From NCBI GenBank assembly GCA_934133155.1, contig CAKPAT010000003.1, positions 1 to 23,739 of the forward strand: 23,739 bases of DNA, in the 5' to 3' direction. Source of the DNA: an uncultured Bacilli bacterium. GTDB lineage: Bacteria > Bacillota_I > Bacilli_A > RF39 > UBA660. Positions 1-8,069 of this stretch are shown piece after piece. The notes under the pieces are model-generated. The model was not told the DNA's origin and ran no database searches. It saw only the letters and a program-made list of their open reading frames with translations. The position numbers and the translations under genes were made by a program. The stretch's first letter is position 1, and the number at the start of each line of letters is the position of its first letter.

Positions 1-1361
1 TGATGTGAAACCTTATAATCAGCCCCACCGATAAAGCTATCCATAATCACATTAAAAAGCTCATTAATACTGCTTAAAACATCACTTCTTGACCTAAAAT
101 TTTTATTTAAATCAATCTTAAGACCTTTATCCCCAAGTGAATAACATTCATACTTATTTTTAAAGAGTAAAGGGTTAGTATTTCTAAAACGGTAAATAGA
201 TTGCTTAATATCTCCAACCATATAAACATTATTATTTTCAATTAAAGAAATAAACTCCTCCTGTAAATCATTAGTATCTTGATATTCGTCAATTAATATC
301 TCATAATAATTATTTTTAAGTTCTTCACGAATTCCTTTATTTTCCTTTAAAAGACTTAAAGCCATATGTGAAATATCATTAAATTCATAAGCATTTTTTT
401 CTTTTTTATAATTTAAAACCATTAAATCAAGCTTATTAATAATTTGAATAATAACTTCAATATAATCACGAGTTTTACAAATAGTATCCTTAATCGCATC
501 TAAATCATCGTATATTGTAAGCTCATTAAGTTCACTAATTAAAGAGCTAATTTCTTTTTTTATAAGTTTAGCCTCATCATAACTTCCTCTAGGTAAATTG
601 GGTAACTTAACTGAAATATTATTCCTAATATCTTTATAGCAAGAAGCATTAAGTAAACCATTCAAAACTTCATTTAATTTTTCATCATAACCATTTTCTG
701 TATAAAAACCAATATTTTTAATTTGCACTTTAATATCATCAATTTTAGTAAAAAGATAGTCCATATACTCATTAATAACATTATCTAAATTTTTCACAGT
801 AAAAAAATCATCAAAATAACTATTTAAAAAACCTTTTTTATCCAAAATATTATCAAGCTGACTAGCTAAAGAAAGAATACCTCTAAAAACCTCATTATCG
901 TCCTTTAAACAAAAATCCCCAATCAACTTTAAAAATAAGTCATTACTTCCGTAATATTCCTCAAATATCTGCCTCAAAAACTCTTCTTTTTTAAGTTCAA
1001 TAACACTTGCATCAATAATCGTAACATTCCTTGAAATATTTAAAAAATGACTGTATTTTTTAACTAAAGAAAGTGCATAAGCGTCAAACGTTGTAATATA
1101 AGCCGCGTCAATCCTATCTAACTGACTGGCTAAACTTTCTTCTTTTTGAATTTTTTTCCTAATTCTTTCCTTCATTTCCGCTGCAGCTGCTTTAGTAAAA
1201 GTCAAAATAAGTAGCTTATCAATTTGTGCACCATTTTTTAAATGATTTAAAACCCTTTCAGATAAAACCGCCGTCTTACCACTACCGGCACCAGCAGAAA
1301 CAATAATATTTTTGCCTCTTTTATAAATCGCCTCTTCTTGTTCCTTAGTCCACTTCGGCAT
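1..1361 (-). CDS. addA: AddA helicase-nuclease subunit, N-terminal part (cut by window edge)
   Basis: UvrD-family (superfamily 1A) helicase subunit of the AddAB complex, which resects double-strand breaks and recognises Chi for RecA loading. About 453 codons are visible; the full protein is normally about 1,200 aa, so the rest lies beyond base 1. Seen: Q-motif (WTKEQEEAI) at residues 4-12, Walker A AGAGSGKT at 23-30, motif Ia (TFTKAAAAEM), Walker B/motif II with DEYQD at 358-362, motif III (GDIKQSIYRFR) and the NFRS motif of the next helicase block. ATG at 1361 is preceded by an AGAAGGTGA ribosome site inside the end of addB. The first 17 bases of the gene overlap addB, which implies translational coupling. 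The AddB partner and gene order support AddA rather than PcrA or UvrD. The C-terminal nuclease cannot be checked here. Confidence 0.93.
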   Translation of the reverse strand, partial: MPKWTKEQEEAIYKRGKNIIVSAGAGSGKTAVLSERVLNHLKNGAQIDKLLILTFTKAAAAEMKERIRKKIQKEESLASQLDRIDAAYITTFDAYALSLVKKYSHFLNISRNVTIIDASVIELKKEEFLRQIFEEYYGSNDLFLKLIGDFCLKDDNEVFRGILSLASQLDNILDKKGFLNSYFDDFFTVKNLDNVINEYMDYLFTKIDDIKVQIKNIGFYTENGYDEKLNEVLNGLLNASCYKDIRNNISVKLPNLPRGSYDEAKLIKKEISSLISELNELTIYDDLDAIKDTICKTRDYIEVIIQIINKLDLMVLNYKKEKNAYEFNDISHMALSLLKENKGIREELKNNYYEILIDEYQDTNDLQEEFISLIENNNVYMVGDIKQSIYRFRNTNPLLFKNKYECYSLGDKGLKIDLNKNFRSRSDVLSSINELFNVIMDSFIGGADYKVSH

Positions 1362-3525
1362 CTTCTTCACCTTCTTTCTTAATGTTTATAATATCCTCTT
1401 CTCGCATAAAACAAATATCCTTAAAATTGCAATTAGCGCAGCTCACAAGTTTACCATCAATCCTTTTAGGGTTAATACTAAAATCCACATTCTCAATATC
1501 ATAAACCGCCTTATCAATGTTTAGAGAAACTTTATCAATAATTTCATCTAAATCATCAAATAATTTAGCATAATGTGAAAAACCATTCTTAGTTTTCTTA
1601 AGACCTTTAATAACCTCACTGTTTTCGTAAGTATCATCAATTAAAGAAATAATTTCTTCATTATTAGTCGTATATCCATTTAATTTAAAATCTTCATCCG
1701 CCTTATTACTTAAAATCTTTTGTAAATAAAGACCAGAAACCTTAAAGTTCGTGCACTTTTTAATCAAATAAGCATAAATAAATAACTGCATGTTAAGCCC
1801 ATAATCAATATTACTTAAATCAGTTAAAGCACTGCCTGTCTTATAATCCGTAATAGTAACTAAATCATTATATTTATTAATTTTATCAATAAAACCAATA
1901 AAAGACACATCTAAAAAATTTCCCATACTGACACTAAACTTCTTCTCAGTAATCTTTTCCTTAAATAAACTGTGACTATCTTGAGACCTAATCACTTTAA
2001 TAACCTTATCTAAATCAAAATAAAGTTTACTTAAGAAAAACCTTTCCATACTACTTAAATCAAAATCTTTTAAATATTCCCAGTAGCACTTCTCCAAATC
2101 AAAATCAGGCATATACATTTTAGATAAACAAAAATGAAATAAGTTACCAATTAAAATAGAAAAAGATTCCTCATAAGGCTCAAGATTTAAAATATGTTTT
2201 AAATAATATCTAAACGAACATAGATAATAATTATTTAAACTGGTATAAGCTAAAGTTAGTTTCCCATTTAAAAAATTTTTCAAATTAATCTTATCAATAC
2301 CCTTAAAACTATTATCATAACTATCATATAAAATTGGATAAGTATTTTTTAAAACACCTAAATTTTTAGAAACCTCATTATAATTAACATAATTATCAAT
2401 ACTTGATGCAAATAAAATTTGATTATAAAGATTAGAATAATTGAGCCCTGCCTCACTATTATAAGTAACAGCAAGCTCAGCCTCTTCTAAAACAGCCGAA
2501 GGATAAAAAGTCCCATACTTGTCTTTTAATTTATAAGAAACAAAAATATTATCCCTATATAAAAGTAAATCCTTAATCCTTTTTTTCTCAAGCTTATTTT
2601 TTTCCAAAGAAGTAAAAGCACCCATTTTCTCCTTCTCTAAATCAGAAAAAAAATCATCATCTTGATAAATATGTGGAATAACACCCTGATTAAAACCTAA
2701 AATATAATAAAAACACGTATCTTCAATATCATCTAAAGAAACCTCATCAACAGCATTTTCAAAAATCTCATTTTGAATATTAGTAAGCTTAAGCCTTTCA
2801 GAAATAATCTCTAAAGATATATCGTTGATAACATCAGTATAAGTATCATTTAAAACGTTCACAATTTGATTATAAATTTTATTCTTAGGAATTCCTTCTA
2901 AAGCCTTATTTAAATCTTTAAATTTCTTTAAATTTTTAATAAAAGATTGGCAAGTATCCGTGCTAAAAATACTTTGAGAACTTTTTAAATTAACATTCAA
3001 ATTAAACCATTTAAAAATACGCTTAACTTCATCCCTATAATCAGCACTTATAATAATTTTAATCTTATGAATATCCATATATTTAAGCTTACCAATGATA
3101 TCATTAGCCACATAAACAATCTCGTTAGTCTGACTTTTAAACTCATAAACAGAGTTTTTACATAACTTTTTATCTTCATCCAAAATAGAAAAAGGATACT
3201 TTTTAAGCTCTTTCATAATATACGGTTCAAAATCATACCCATCAACTGTAATACTAGAAATATTTTTCTTAAATAAAGGATTAACTTTAGCAAATTTCAA
3301 AATATCTTTATCATTAAAAGCAAAAGCATAATCTAAATAACTTTTAGCCTCTTCATAACTGATTTTTCTTTCTTCCATAAGTAAATAAAAAGCTTCATCA
3401 TCAAAAAAACCAAAATAACTATCTAAAAATTCTTTTTTATTCATATATTTAATATTTTTAAATTCATTAGAATTCTTAAGTAAATAAAACCTCTTAAGCC
3501 CATTTGGGACAATCATAATATCCAT
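1345..3525 (-). CDS. addB: AddB-type subunit, short form, Fe-S PD-(D/E)XK nuclease
   Basis: Second subunit of AddAB. The nuclease core is clear: a FIGFIDKI strand, then ITDYKTG with Asp563 and Lys565 (numbered from the upstream GTG at 3534), then a QLFIYAYLI helix, as in RecB-type nucleases. Four cysteines in the AddB Fe-S arrangement are present: Cys439 (YYLCSFRYYL) ahead of the nuclease, then Cys699-x2-Cys702-x5-Cys708 at the C-terminus, the same x2/x5 spacing as Bacillus AddB. The protein is about 726-729 aa against roughly 1,150 in Bacillus, and no Walker A is visible near the N-terminus, so the inactive helicase-like front half is reduced. Possible starts are GTG 3534, ATG 3531, ATG 3525 and ATG 3516. 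I chose 3525 because AAGGTGAT lies about 4 nt upstream, whereas it abuts or overlaps the earlier codons. It overlaps addA by 17 bp. Confidence 0.85.
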   Translation of the reverse strand: MDIMIVPNGLKRFYLLKNSNEFKNIKYMNKKEFLDSYFGFFDDEAFYLLMEERKISYEEAKSYLDYAFAFNDKDILKFAKVNPLFKKNISSITVDGYDFEPYIMKELKKYPFSILDEDKKLCKNSVYEFKSQTNEIVYVANDIIGKLKYMDIHKIKIIISADYRDEVKRIFKWFNLNVNLKSSQSIFSTDTCQSFIKNLKKFKDLNKALEGIPKNKIYNQIVNVLNDTYTDVINDISLEIISERLKLTNIQNEIFENAVDEVSLDDIEDTCFYYILGFNQGVIPHIYQDDDFFSDLEKEKMGAFTSLEKNKLEKKRIKDLLLYRDNIFVSYKLKDKYGTFYPSAVLEEAELAVTYNSEAGLNYSNLYNQILFASSIDNYVNYNEVSKNLGVLKNTYPILYDSYDNSFKGIDKINLKNFLNGKLTLAYTSLNNYYLCSFRYYLKHILNLEPYEESFSILIGNLFHFCLSKMYMPDFDLEKCYWEYLKDFDLSSMERFFLSKLYFDLDKVIKVIRSQDSHSLFKEKITEKKFSVSMGNFLDVSFIGFIDKINKYNDLVTITDYKTGSALTDLSNIDYGLNMQLFIYAYLIKKCTNFKVSGLYLQKILSNKADEDFKLNGYTTNNEEIISLIDDTYENSEVIKGLKKTKNGFSHYAKLFDDLDEIIDKVSLNIDKAVYDIENVDFSINPKRIDGKLVSCANCNFKDICFMREEDIINIKKEGEEDAEVD

Positions 3526-3544
3526 AAGCATCACCTTACGCTTA

Positions 3545-3553
3545 ATTATAGCA
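3545..3553 (-). promoter_or_regulatory. Candidate extended -10 promoter for addBA
   Basis: The minus strand reads TGC-TATAAT, an extended -10 box, just after the cotJC terminator and before the AAGGTGAT ribosome site of addB. No good -35 is visible. The predicted transcript start falls almost at the ribosome site, which is tight but matches other genes in this window. Confidence 0.28.
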
Positions 3554-3554
3554 C

Positions 3555-3584
3555 GAAAAAGTTAAAATGAAATCACTTTAACTT
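3555..3584 (-). terminator. Rho-independent terminator of the cotJ operon
   Basis: On the minus strand a 12-bp arm AAGTTAAAGTGA (3584-3573) faces TCATTTTAACTT (3570-3559) with one G-U pair, followed by TTTTTC. The stop codon of cotJC (TGA, 3575-3573) lies inside the left arm, so terminator and coding end overlap. Confidence 0.75.
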
Positions 3585-4133
3585 ATTTTCTAAATAATAA
3601 TTTCTAAGCTCTTTAAACCTTTGATAATGAATAATTTCTCTTTCCCTTAAAAATGAAAGAGGACCAAGTATATCCGGATCATTTGTTAAATCCATCAAAT
3701 GTTCATAAGTTGCTCTAGCTCTTTGCTCAGCTCCCATATCACTTTCAATATCCGCAATATAATCACCAGAAACCTTTATATAAGTCATGCTAAATGGGTT
3801 GCCAAAACTATCAGAAGGAAACAAATCATTGCCAAACTGTGCATACATACCATCAAGACCAGCCTCTTTTAATTCCTCTTTGGTAGCACCATGCATTAAT
3901 TGATAAACCATAGCTGAAATAATCTCAACATGTGCAAGTTCCTCAGTCCCAATATCAGTAAGTAAAGCTTTTCCTCTATCATCAGGCATGTTATACCTTT
4001 GATCTAAATACTGAAAAGCTGCTGCAAGTTCACCTGCTGGACCACCATATTGTGTTAAGATACATTTAGCCATATTTAAGTTTTTATTTTTAATATTTAC
4101 AGGATACTGTAATCGTTTTTCATATTTCCACAT
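3573..4133 (-). CDS. cotJC: Spore coat protein CotJC, manganese-catalase-like
   Basis: Spore coat protein related to di-manganese catalases; it forms part of the inner coat and may remove peroxide. At 186 aa it has normal CotJC length. Candidate metal ligands are visible: Glu35 (GPAGELAAAFQYL), Glu65 and His68 (TEELAH), Glu144 (ATYEHL) and Glu166/His169 (EIIHYQRF). The opening (MWKYEKRLQYPV) is typical of the family. The ATG at 4133 has GGAGG 6 nt upstream, overlapping the end of the preceding gene; the gap to that CotJA/CotJB fusion is 9 bp, so the two are one operon. In Bacillus subtilis cotJ is transcribed in the mother cell under sigma-E. Identification is confident; whether it has catalase activity here is inference. 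Confidence 0.94.
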   Translation of the reverse strand: MWKYEKRLQYPVNIKNKNLNMAKCILTQYGGPAGELAAAFQYLDQRYNMPDDRGKALLTDIGTEELAHVEIISAMVYQLMHGATKEELKEAGLDGMYAQFGNDLFPSDSFGNPFSMTYIKVSGDYIADIESDMGAEQRARATYEHLMDLTNDPDILGPLSFLREREIIHYQRFKELRNYYLENKLK

Positions 4134-4142
4134 AAAAACCTC

Positions 4143-4634
4143 CTACTTATTTTCCCAAGGCCAAGGTGTATCATTCCACGCCCAAGGATAAGTCTCACTA
4201 TCATCTACAAAAAGTGGACCAAACTGCCTTTCATATTCATTGTAAGCTCTCTTAAAATCAGAAGAAAACTCCTTAAATAAATTCACCATATCCCTGTCAT
4301 CAGGATGAGTATCCAAATAAAGATTTAAATCATGTGCTGCAAAACCATAAGCCGAAACCTTTGTAAGCATTTCAGCCTGCGCATTTAAAGGCTTAATATC
4401 ATAAGGCCTTTCAAGTTTATACTGATTAAAAAGTGCAGGAAACATATTGCCTCTAATATAGCCATTGTAAACATCATATAAATCATTTGGACCAGTCTTA
4501 CCGTTATAATCACACTTATTAAAATTCATATTATCGCCTAACTGTTTAGCCAGTTTACCTGAAAGATTACTGTTAAAATTATTCAAATCATAATTAATTG
4601 GAAAACCATTCATATTCCCATAATTATTCATCAT
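4143..4634 (-). CDS. cotJA-cotJB: CotJA-CotJB fusion spore coat protein
   Basis: One 163-aa reading frame joins what are normally two small proteins. Roughly residues 55-75 (GYIRGNMFPALFNQYK) match the C-terminal signature of CotJA. From about residue 80 the protein reads as CotJB: FAAHDLNLYLDTHPDD, an acidic helix, then YERQFGPL and the tryptophan-rich end YPWAWNDTPWPWE. The first 50 residues are Asn-rich and low in complexity. CotJA and CotJB assemble with CotJC in the coat. The strong site GAAGGGGG lies upstream of two adjacent ATGs (4634 and 4631); the second is better spaced, the first is given. It is the first gene of a two-gene operon with cotJC. No in-frame stop separates the two halves. 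Confidence 0.85.
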   Translation of the reverse strand: MMNNYGNMNGFPINYDLNNFNSNLSGKLAKQLGDNMNFNKCDYNGKTGPNDLYDVYNGYIRGNMFPALFNQYKLERPYDIKPLNAQAEMLTKVSAYGFAAHDLNLYLDTHPDDRDMVNLFKEFSSDFKRAYNEYERQFGPLFVDDSETYPWAWNDTPWPWENK

Positions 4635-4650
4635 TTACCCCCTTCACATC

Positions 4651-4658
4651 ATACTATG
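4651..4658 (-). promoter_or_regulatory. Possible sporulation-type -10 box for cotJ
   Basis: The minus strand reads CATAGTAT, one or two changes from the sigma-E/sigma-K -10 core, about 5 nt before the ribosome site of the cotJ operon. No convincing -35 was found at the expected distance, so this is a weak call. Confidence 0.2.
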
Positions 4659-4699
4659 AAAAGAAAAAATAAACGTCTGATAAAAAAGCCCAACAAACC

Positions 4700-4728
4700 T
4701 TGAAAAAAAATTAAAAATTTAGTAGTAT
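4700..4728 (+). promoter_or_regulatory. Sigma-A promoter of the SNF2 helicase gene
   Basis: TTGAAA (4700-4705), a 17-bp spacer and TAGTAT (4723-4728). The ribosome site GAGGTGAT follows at 4739-4746 and the ATG at 4752, giving a leader of about 17 nt. Confidence 0.65.
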
Positions 4729-4751
4729 ATTCATTATTGAGGTGATAAAGT

Positions 4752-7700
4752 ATGAATCAAATATATGACGAAATAGTACAAAGATTAAGCCCATCAAGTT
4801 TCTTAAGAGGACTTAACTATAACGCCAAACACGTTCAGTTAATAAAACTAACCGTAGAAGATAATATTGCAAAAGCATTTTTCAAAGTAAAATCACAAAG
4901 AGAAGACACTTACTATAACACATATGTTATGTTTGATAGAACACACACTGCCATATGCGACTATACATGTACCTGCATGCAATACGAAAACTTTGGAGAA
5001 TGCAAACACATCGCCGCCAGTATCTTAAAATATGAAGAAGAATTAATAGACGGAAAAGAAGTAACCGAAGATAATTACCAAGTATCAATTACTAAAGATA
5101 TATTAAAAGAATTTTATGCTCCAAAAGCAAATAAAATAAGAAAAAAACTCAATATTGGTGTAAGAATTACCTTTAAAAATAACTATTATGATGAAAGAAT
5201 AATTGTTCAGTTAAAAATAGGCGAAAGCAAACTATATTCTTTAACCGGAAAATATAACAATTTACAAGAAGCTATGGAAAATAACACATCATTTGCATTA
5301 AATAAAAGCTTCACATACGACCCAAGTGAATATTACCTCTCCAAAGAAGATCAAAAACTACTAGATTATCTATATGACATAGGACCAAGTTATAATGGCT
5401 TTGAAATATATGGCAGTATCGAGCCGTTAATGAACTTAATTAAAACAAGAGAGTTTGAAATAGATAAACAAACATTTTTAGGAATATCCGAAGAAAATCC
5501 ATTGGAAATAAGTTTGGAAAAAAAAGAAGAATATTACACTTTAAAATTTGAAAATATCAATAACTTTAAAACAATTACCGAAGATTATCCTTATATATAT
5601 AGTTCAAACACCATGTATAAACTTGCACCCAAAACATTTAAGTTATATAAAAGATTAAAATATAACGATATAGACACCCTTGTATTCAAAGACGATAGCC
5701 TAAATGAATTCACAAGCGGCATTTTACCAATGATTAAAGACAATATCAAAATAGATGAAAATATTCAAAATATAGTAGTAACCAAACCAAAAGCTAAACT
5801 ATTCTTTGATATAAATGGCGAAAAAATAGAGTGTAAAGTAACTCTAACTTACAGAGAAAAAGAAATAAATATCTTTGATGATGCATCCGGAATATTAAGA
5901 GATAATGAGTACGAAAGTAATATTTTGTCGAAATTAGGTGACTATATGTTTGAAGTGTCAAATAAAAAAATTATCTTAAATGACATCGACGAAATAGGAC
6001 TTTTCTTAGAAACTGGCATACATGAATTAAGTGAAGAATATGAAATATATACATCACAAAAATTAAAAGACACAAATATCGTCAAAACAAGCCAAAATAG
6101 TGTAACATTTTCTATTGGAAAAGATAACATCATGACCTATAACTTTAAACTGGACGGCATAGATACCAAAGATTTAAGTAGTATATTATCATCACTAAAA
6201 ACTAAAAAAAGATACCATAAACTTTCCAATGGTAACATCATCGATTTAAATGTTAATAAAAACATTCAAGAATTAGAAACATTAATAGAAGATTTAGACA
6301 TGGATGAAAATCAAATAAAAGAAAATGGTGAAATACCAAAATATAGAGCAATATACCTAGATAGCCTAAAACAAGAAAAATATAAAAACTTAATACAAAC
6401 AAATAACTCATTTCAAACATTAATAAATAACTTCCATAACTTCAAAAATGAAGAAATAAATTTAGAAGAAAAAGAAATGCGCATATTAAGACCATATCAA
6501 AAAAACGGAGTAAAATGGCTATATAATATATATAAAACCGGATTTGGTGGTATCTTAGCCGACGAAATGGGACTAGGAAAATCAATTCAATTAATATATC
6601 TAATAAAACTAATAATTAAAGAAAATAAAGACGCTAAAATACTAATAGTTGCCCCAACATCATTAATATATAACTGGGAAAAAGAATTTGATACATTTGG
6701 CAAAGAATTAAAATATAAAGTGTTCGCTGATAACAAAACCCAAAGAGAAAACGAACTAGAAAACATTAAAGTTAATATAATGATAACCTCATACGGCCTA
6801 ATTAGAAACGACATAGAAAAATATCAAAAATTAAACTTTGATTTAATTGCCATAGACGAAGCACAAAATATTAAAAACACCAATGCCGGCGTATCTAAAA
6901 CCATTAAAAGTCTAAAATCTAATACCAAAATAGCCCTAACTGGAACACCAATAGAAAATAGCGTCCTAGAGCTTTGGAGCATATTTGACTTTATAATGCC
7001 TGGATACCTTGCAAATAAAGATAAATTCCAAAGACTTTATAATGTTAAAAGCTTTGATGAAGAAAATAATAAAAAACTCACTAAATTAAATAATCAAATA
7101 AAATACTTTATATTAAGACGTAAGAAAAAAGATGTCGCCCTAGACTTGCCAGATAAAATAGAGAACAACATCTACATAGAACTTGAAGATACCCAAAAGA
7201 AAATATATGCCGCAGAAGTTCAAAAAACAAGGGAAAAATTTGACGAAATGGTTAAAAACGAAGGATTTACTAAAGCAAGATTTGAAATACTTCAGTTAAT
7301 AGGTAAACTAAAACAAATATGTATCGACCCATCATTAGTCTTTGAAAACTATAATGGAGAAAGTGCAAAAATAGAAGAACTTCTAAAAATAATCAAAGAA
7401 GTAAAAGAAAACGGTCACAAAATGCTTTTATTTACAACCTATAAAAAAGCTTTAGATTTAGTCATACCAAAACTAGAAAAAAATGGCATATCTTCATATT
7501 ATATAGACGGTAGCGTGCCTTCTAAAAAAAGAATGGAACTTGTTGAAAAATTCAAAAGTGATAAAACTGATGTATTCATTATCACATTAAAAGCTGGAGG
7601 AACAGGATTAAACTTAACATCCGCAACCGTAGTAATCCATTTAGACTTATGGTGGAATCCACAAGTAGAAAATCAAGCAACAGATAGAGCCCATAGAATA

Positions 7701-7892
7701 GGCCAGAAAAAAACAGTAGAAGTCATTAGACTAATCGCCAAAGGAACAATCGAAGAAAGAATAGTCGAACTTCAAGAAAAGAAAAAACAACTTGCTGAAA
7801 TATTAGTAGATGGTGAAGACATCAAAGAAAATCAATTCTCTAAACTAACTGAAGAAGACATCAAGAAGTTATTATCAATAGATAAGGAATAA
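4752..7892 (+). CDS. SWIM-domain SNF2-family helicase
   Basis: Swi2/Snf2-type double-stranded-DNA translocase of 1,046 aa. N-terminus: SWIM zinc finger C73-x-C75-x8-C84-x-H86. The middle (about 110-560) resembles the SNF2-associated region of bacterial HepA/RapA-like proteins. The ATPase follows: motif I DEMGLGKS (604-611), motif Ia (IVAPTSLIYNWEKEF), motif II DEAQ (702-705), motif III (ALTGTPIENS), motif V (ITLKAGGTGLNL) and motif VI DRAHRIGQ (978-985). All key helicase residues are intact. The gene has its own sigma-A promoter and terminator, divergent from cotJ and separate from the Wadjet operon. Family members act in recombination, transcription recycling or defence; nothing here fixes which. 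Only the position beside Wadjet hints at a defence role, and that is inference. Confidence 0.92.
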   Translation: MNQIYDEIVQRLSPSSFLRGLNYNAKHVQLIKLTVEDNIAKAFFKVKSQREDTYYNTYVMFDRTHTAICDYTCTCMQYENFGECKHIAASILKYEEELIDGKEVTEDNYQVSITKDILKEFYAPKANKIRKKLNIGVRITFKNNYYDERIIVQLKIGESKLYSLTGKYNNLQEAMENNTSFALNKSFTYDPSEYYLSKEDQKLLDYLYDIGPSYNGFEIYGSIEPLMNLIKTREFEIDKQTFLGISEENPLEISLEKKEEYYTLKFENINNFKTITEDYPYIYSSNTMYKLAPKTFKLYKRLKYNDIDTLVFKDDSLNEFTSGILPMIKDNIKIDENIQNIVVTKPKAKLFFDINGEKIECKVTLTYREKEINIFDDASGILRDNEYESNILSKLGDYMFEVSNKKIILNDIDEIGLFLETGIHELSEEYEIYTSQKLKDTNIVKTSQNSVTFSIGKDNIMTYNFKLDGIDTKDLSSILSSLKTKKRYHKLSNGNIIDLNVNKNIQELETLIEDLDMDENQIKENGEIPKYRAIYLDSLKQEKYKNLIQTNNSFQTLINNFHNFKNEEINLEEKEMRILRPYQKNGVKWLYNIYKTGFGGILADEMGLGKSIQLIYLIKLIIKENKDAKILIVAPTSLIYNWEKEFDTFGKELKYKVFADNKTQRENELENIKVNIMITSYGLIRNDIEKYQKLNFDLIAIDEAQNIKNTNAGVSKTIKSLKSNTKIALTGTPIENSVLELWSIFDFIMPGYLANKDKFQRLYNVKSFDEENNKKLTKLNNQIKYFILRRKKKDVALDLPDKIENNIYIELEDTQKKIYAAEVQKTREKFDEMVKNEGFTKARFEILQLIGKLKQICIDPSLVFENYNGESAKIEELLKIIKEVKENGHKMLLFTTYKKALDLVIPKLEKNGISSYYIDGSVPSKKRMELVEKFKSDKTDVFIITLKAGGTGLNLTSATVVIHLDLWWNPQVENQATDRAHRIGQKKTVEVIRLIAKGTIEERIVELQEKKKQLAEILVDGEDIKENQFSKLTEEDIKKLLSIDKE

Positions 7893-7905
7893 AAATTAAT
7901 ATTTT

Positions 7906-7940
7906 AAAAGATTACTTTAACCAATTTCAGTAGTCTTTTT
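7906..7940 (+). terminator. Terminator after the SNF2 helicase
   Basis: AAAAGATTACT (7906-7916) pairs with AGTAGTCTTTT (7929-7939) across a 12-nt loop, with one G-U pair, running into T's. It separates the helicase from the Wadjet operon. Confidence 0.72.
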
Positions 7941-8019
7941 ATTTTGATATAAATTACTTTGAAAAAATATAATTAAGGCGAAAATGGCCTAAAACTTAGA
8001 AAGAACTAAAAAATATAAG

Positions 8020-8048
8020 TTGCAAATGAATATGTTTTATAGTACAAT
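8020..8048 (+). promoter_or_regulatory. Sigma-A promoter of the Wadjet operon
   Basis: TTGCAA (8020-8025), a 17-bp spacer and TACAAT (8043-8048). The predicted start is about 15 nt before jetA. It is the only good promoter seen ahead of the four jet genes, so they are probably one transcript. Confidence 0.72.
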
Positions 8049-8069
8049 AGACGCAAAAAAAGGAGAAAA

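Noticed and set aside
7976..7990. Short inverted repeat AGGC-N7-GCCT upstream of the Wadjet promoter as an operator
   Set aside because: Arms of four bases are expected by chance, and the site lies about 30 bp before the -35.
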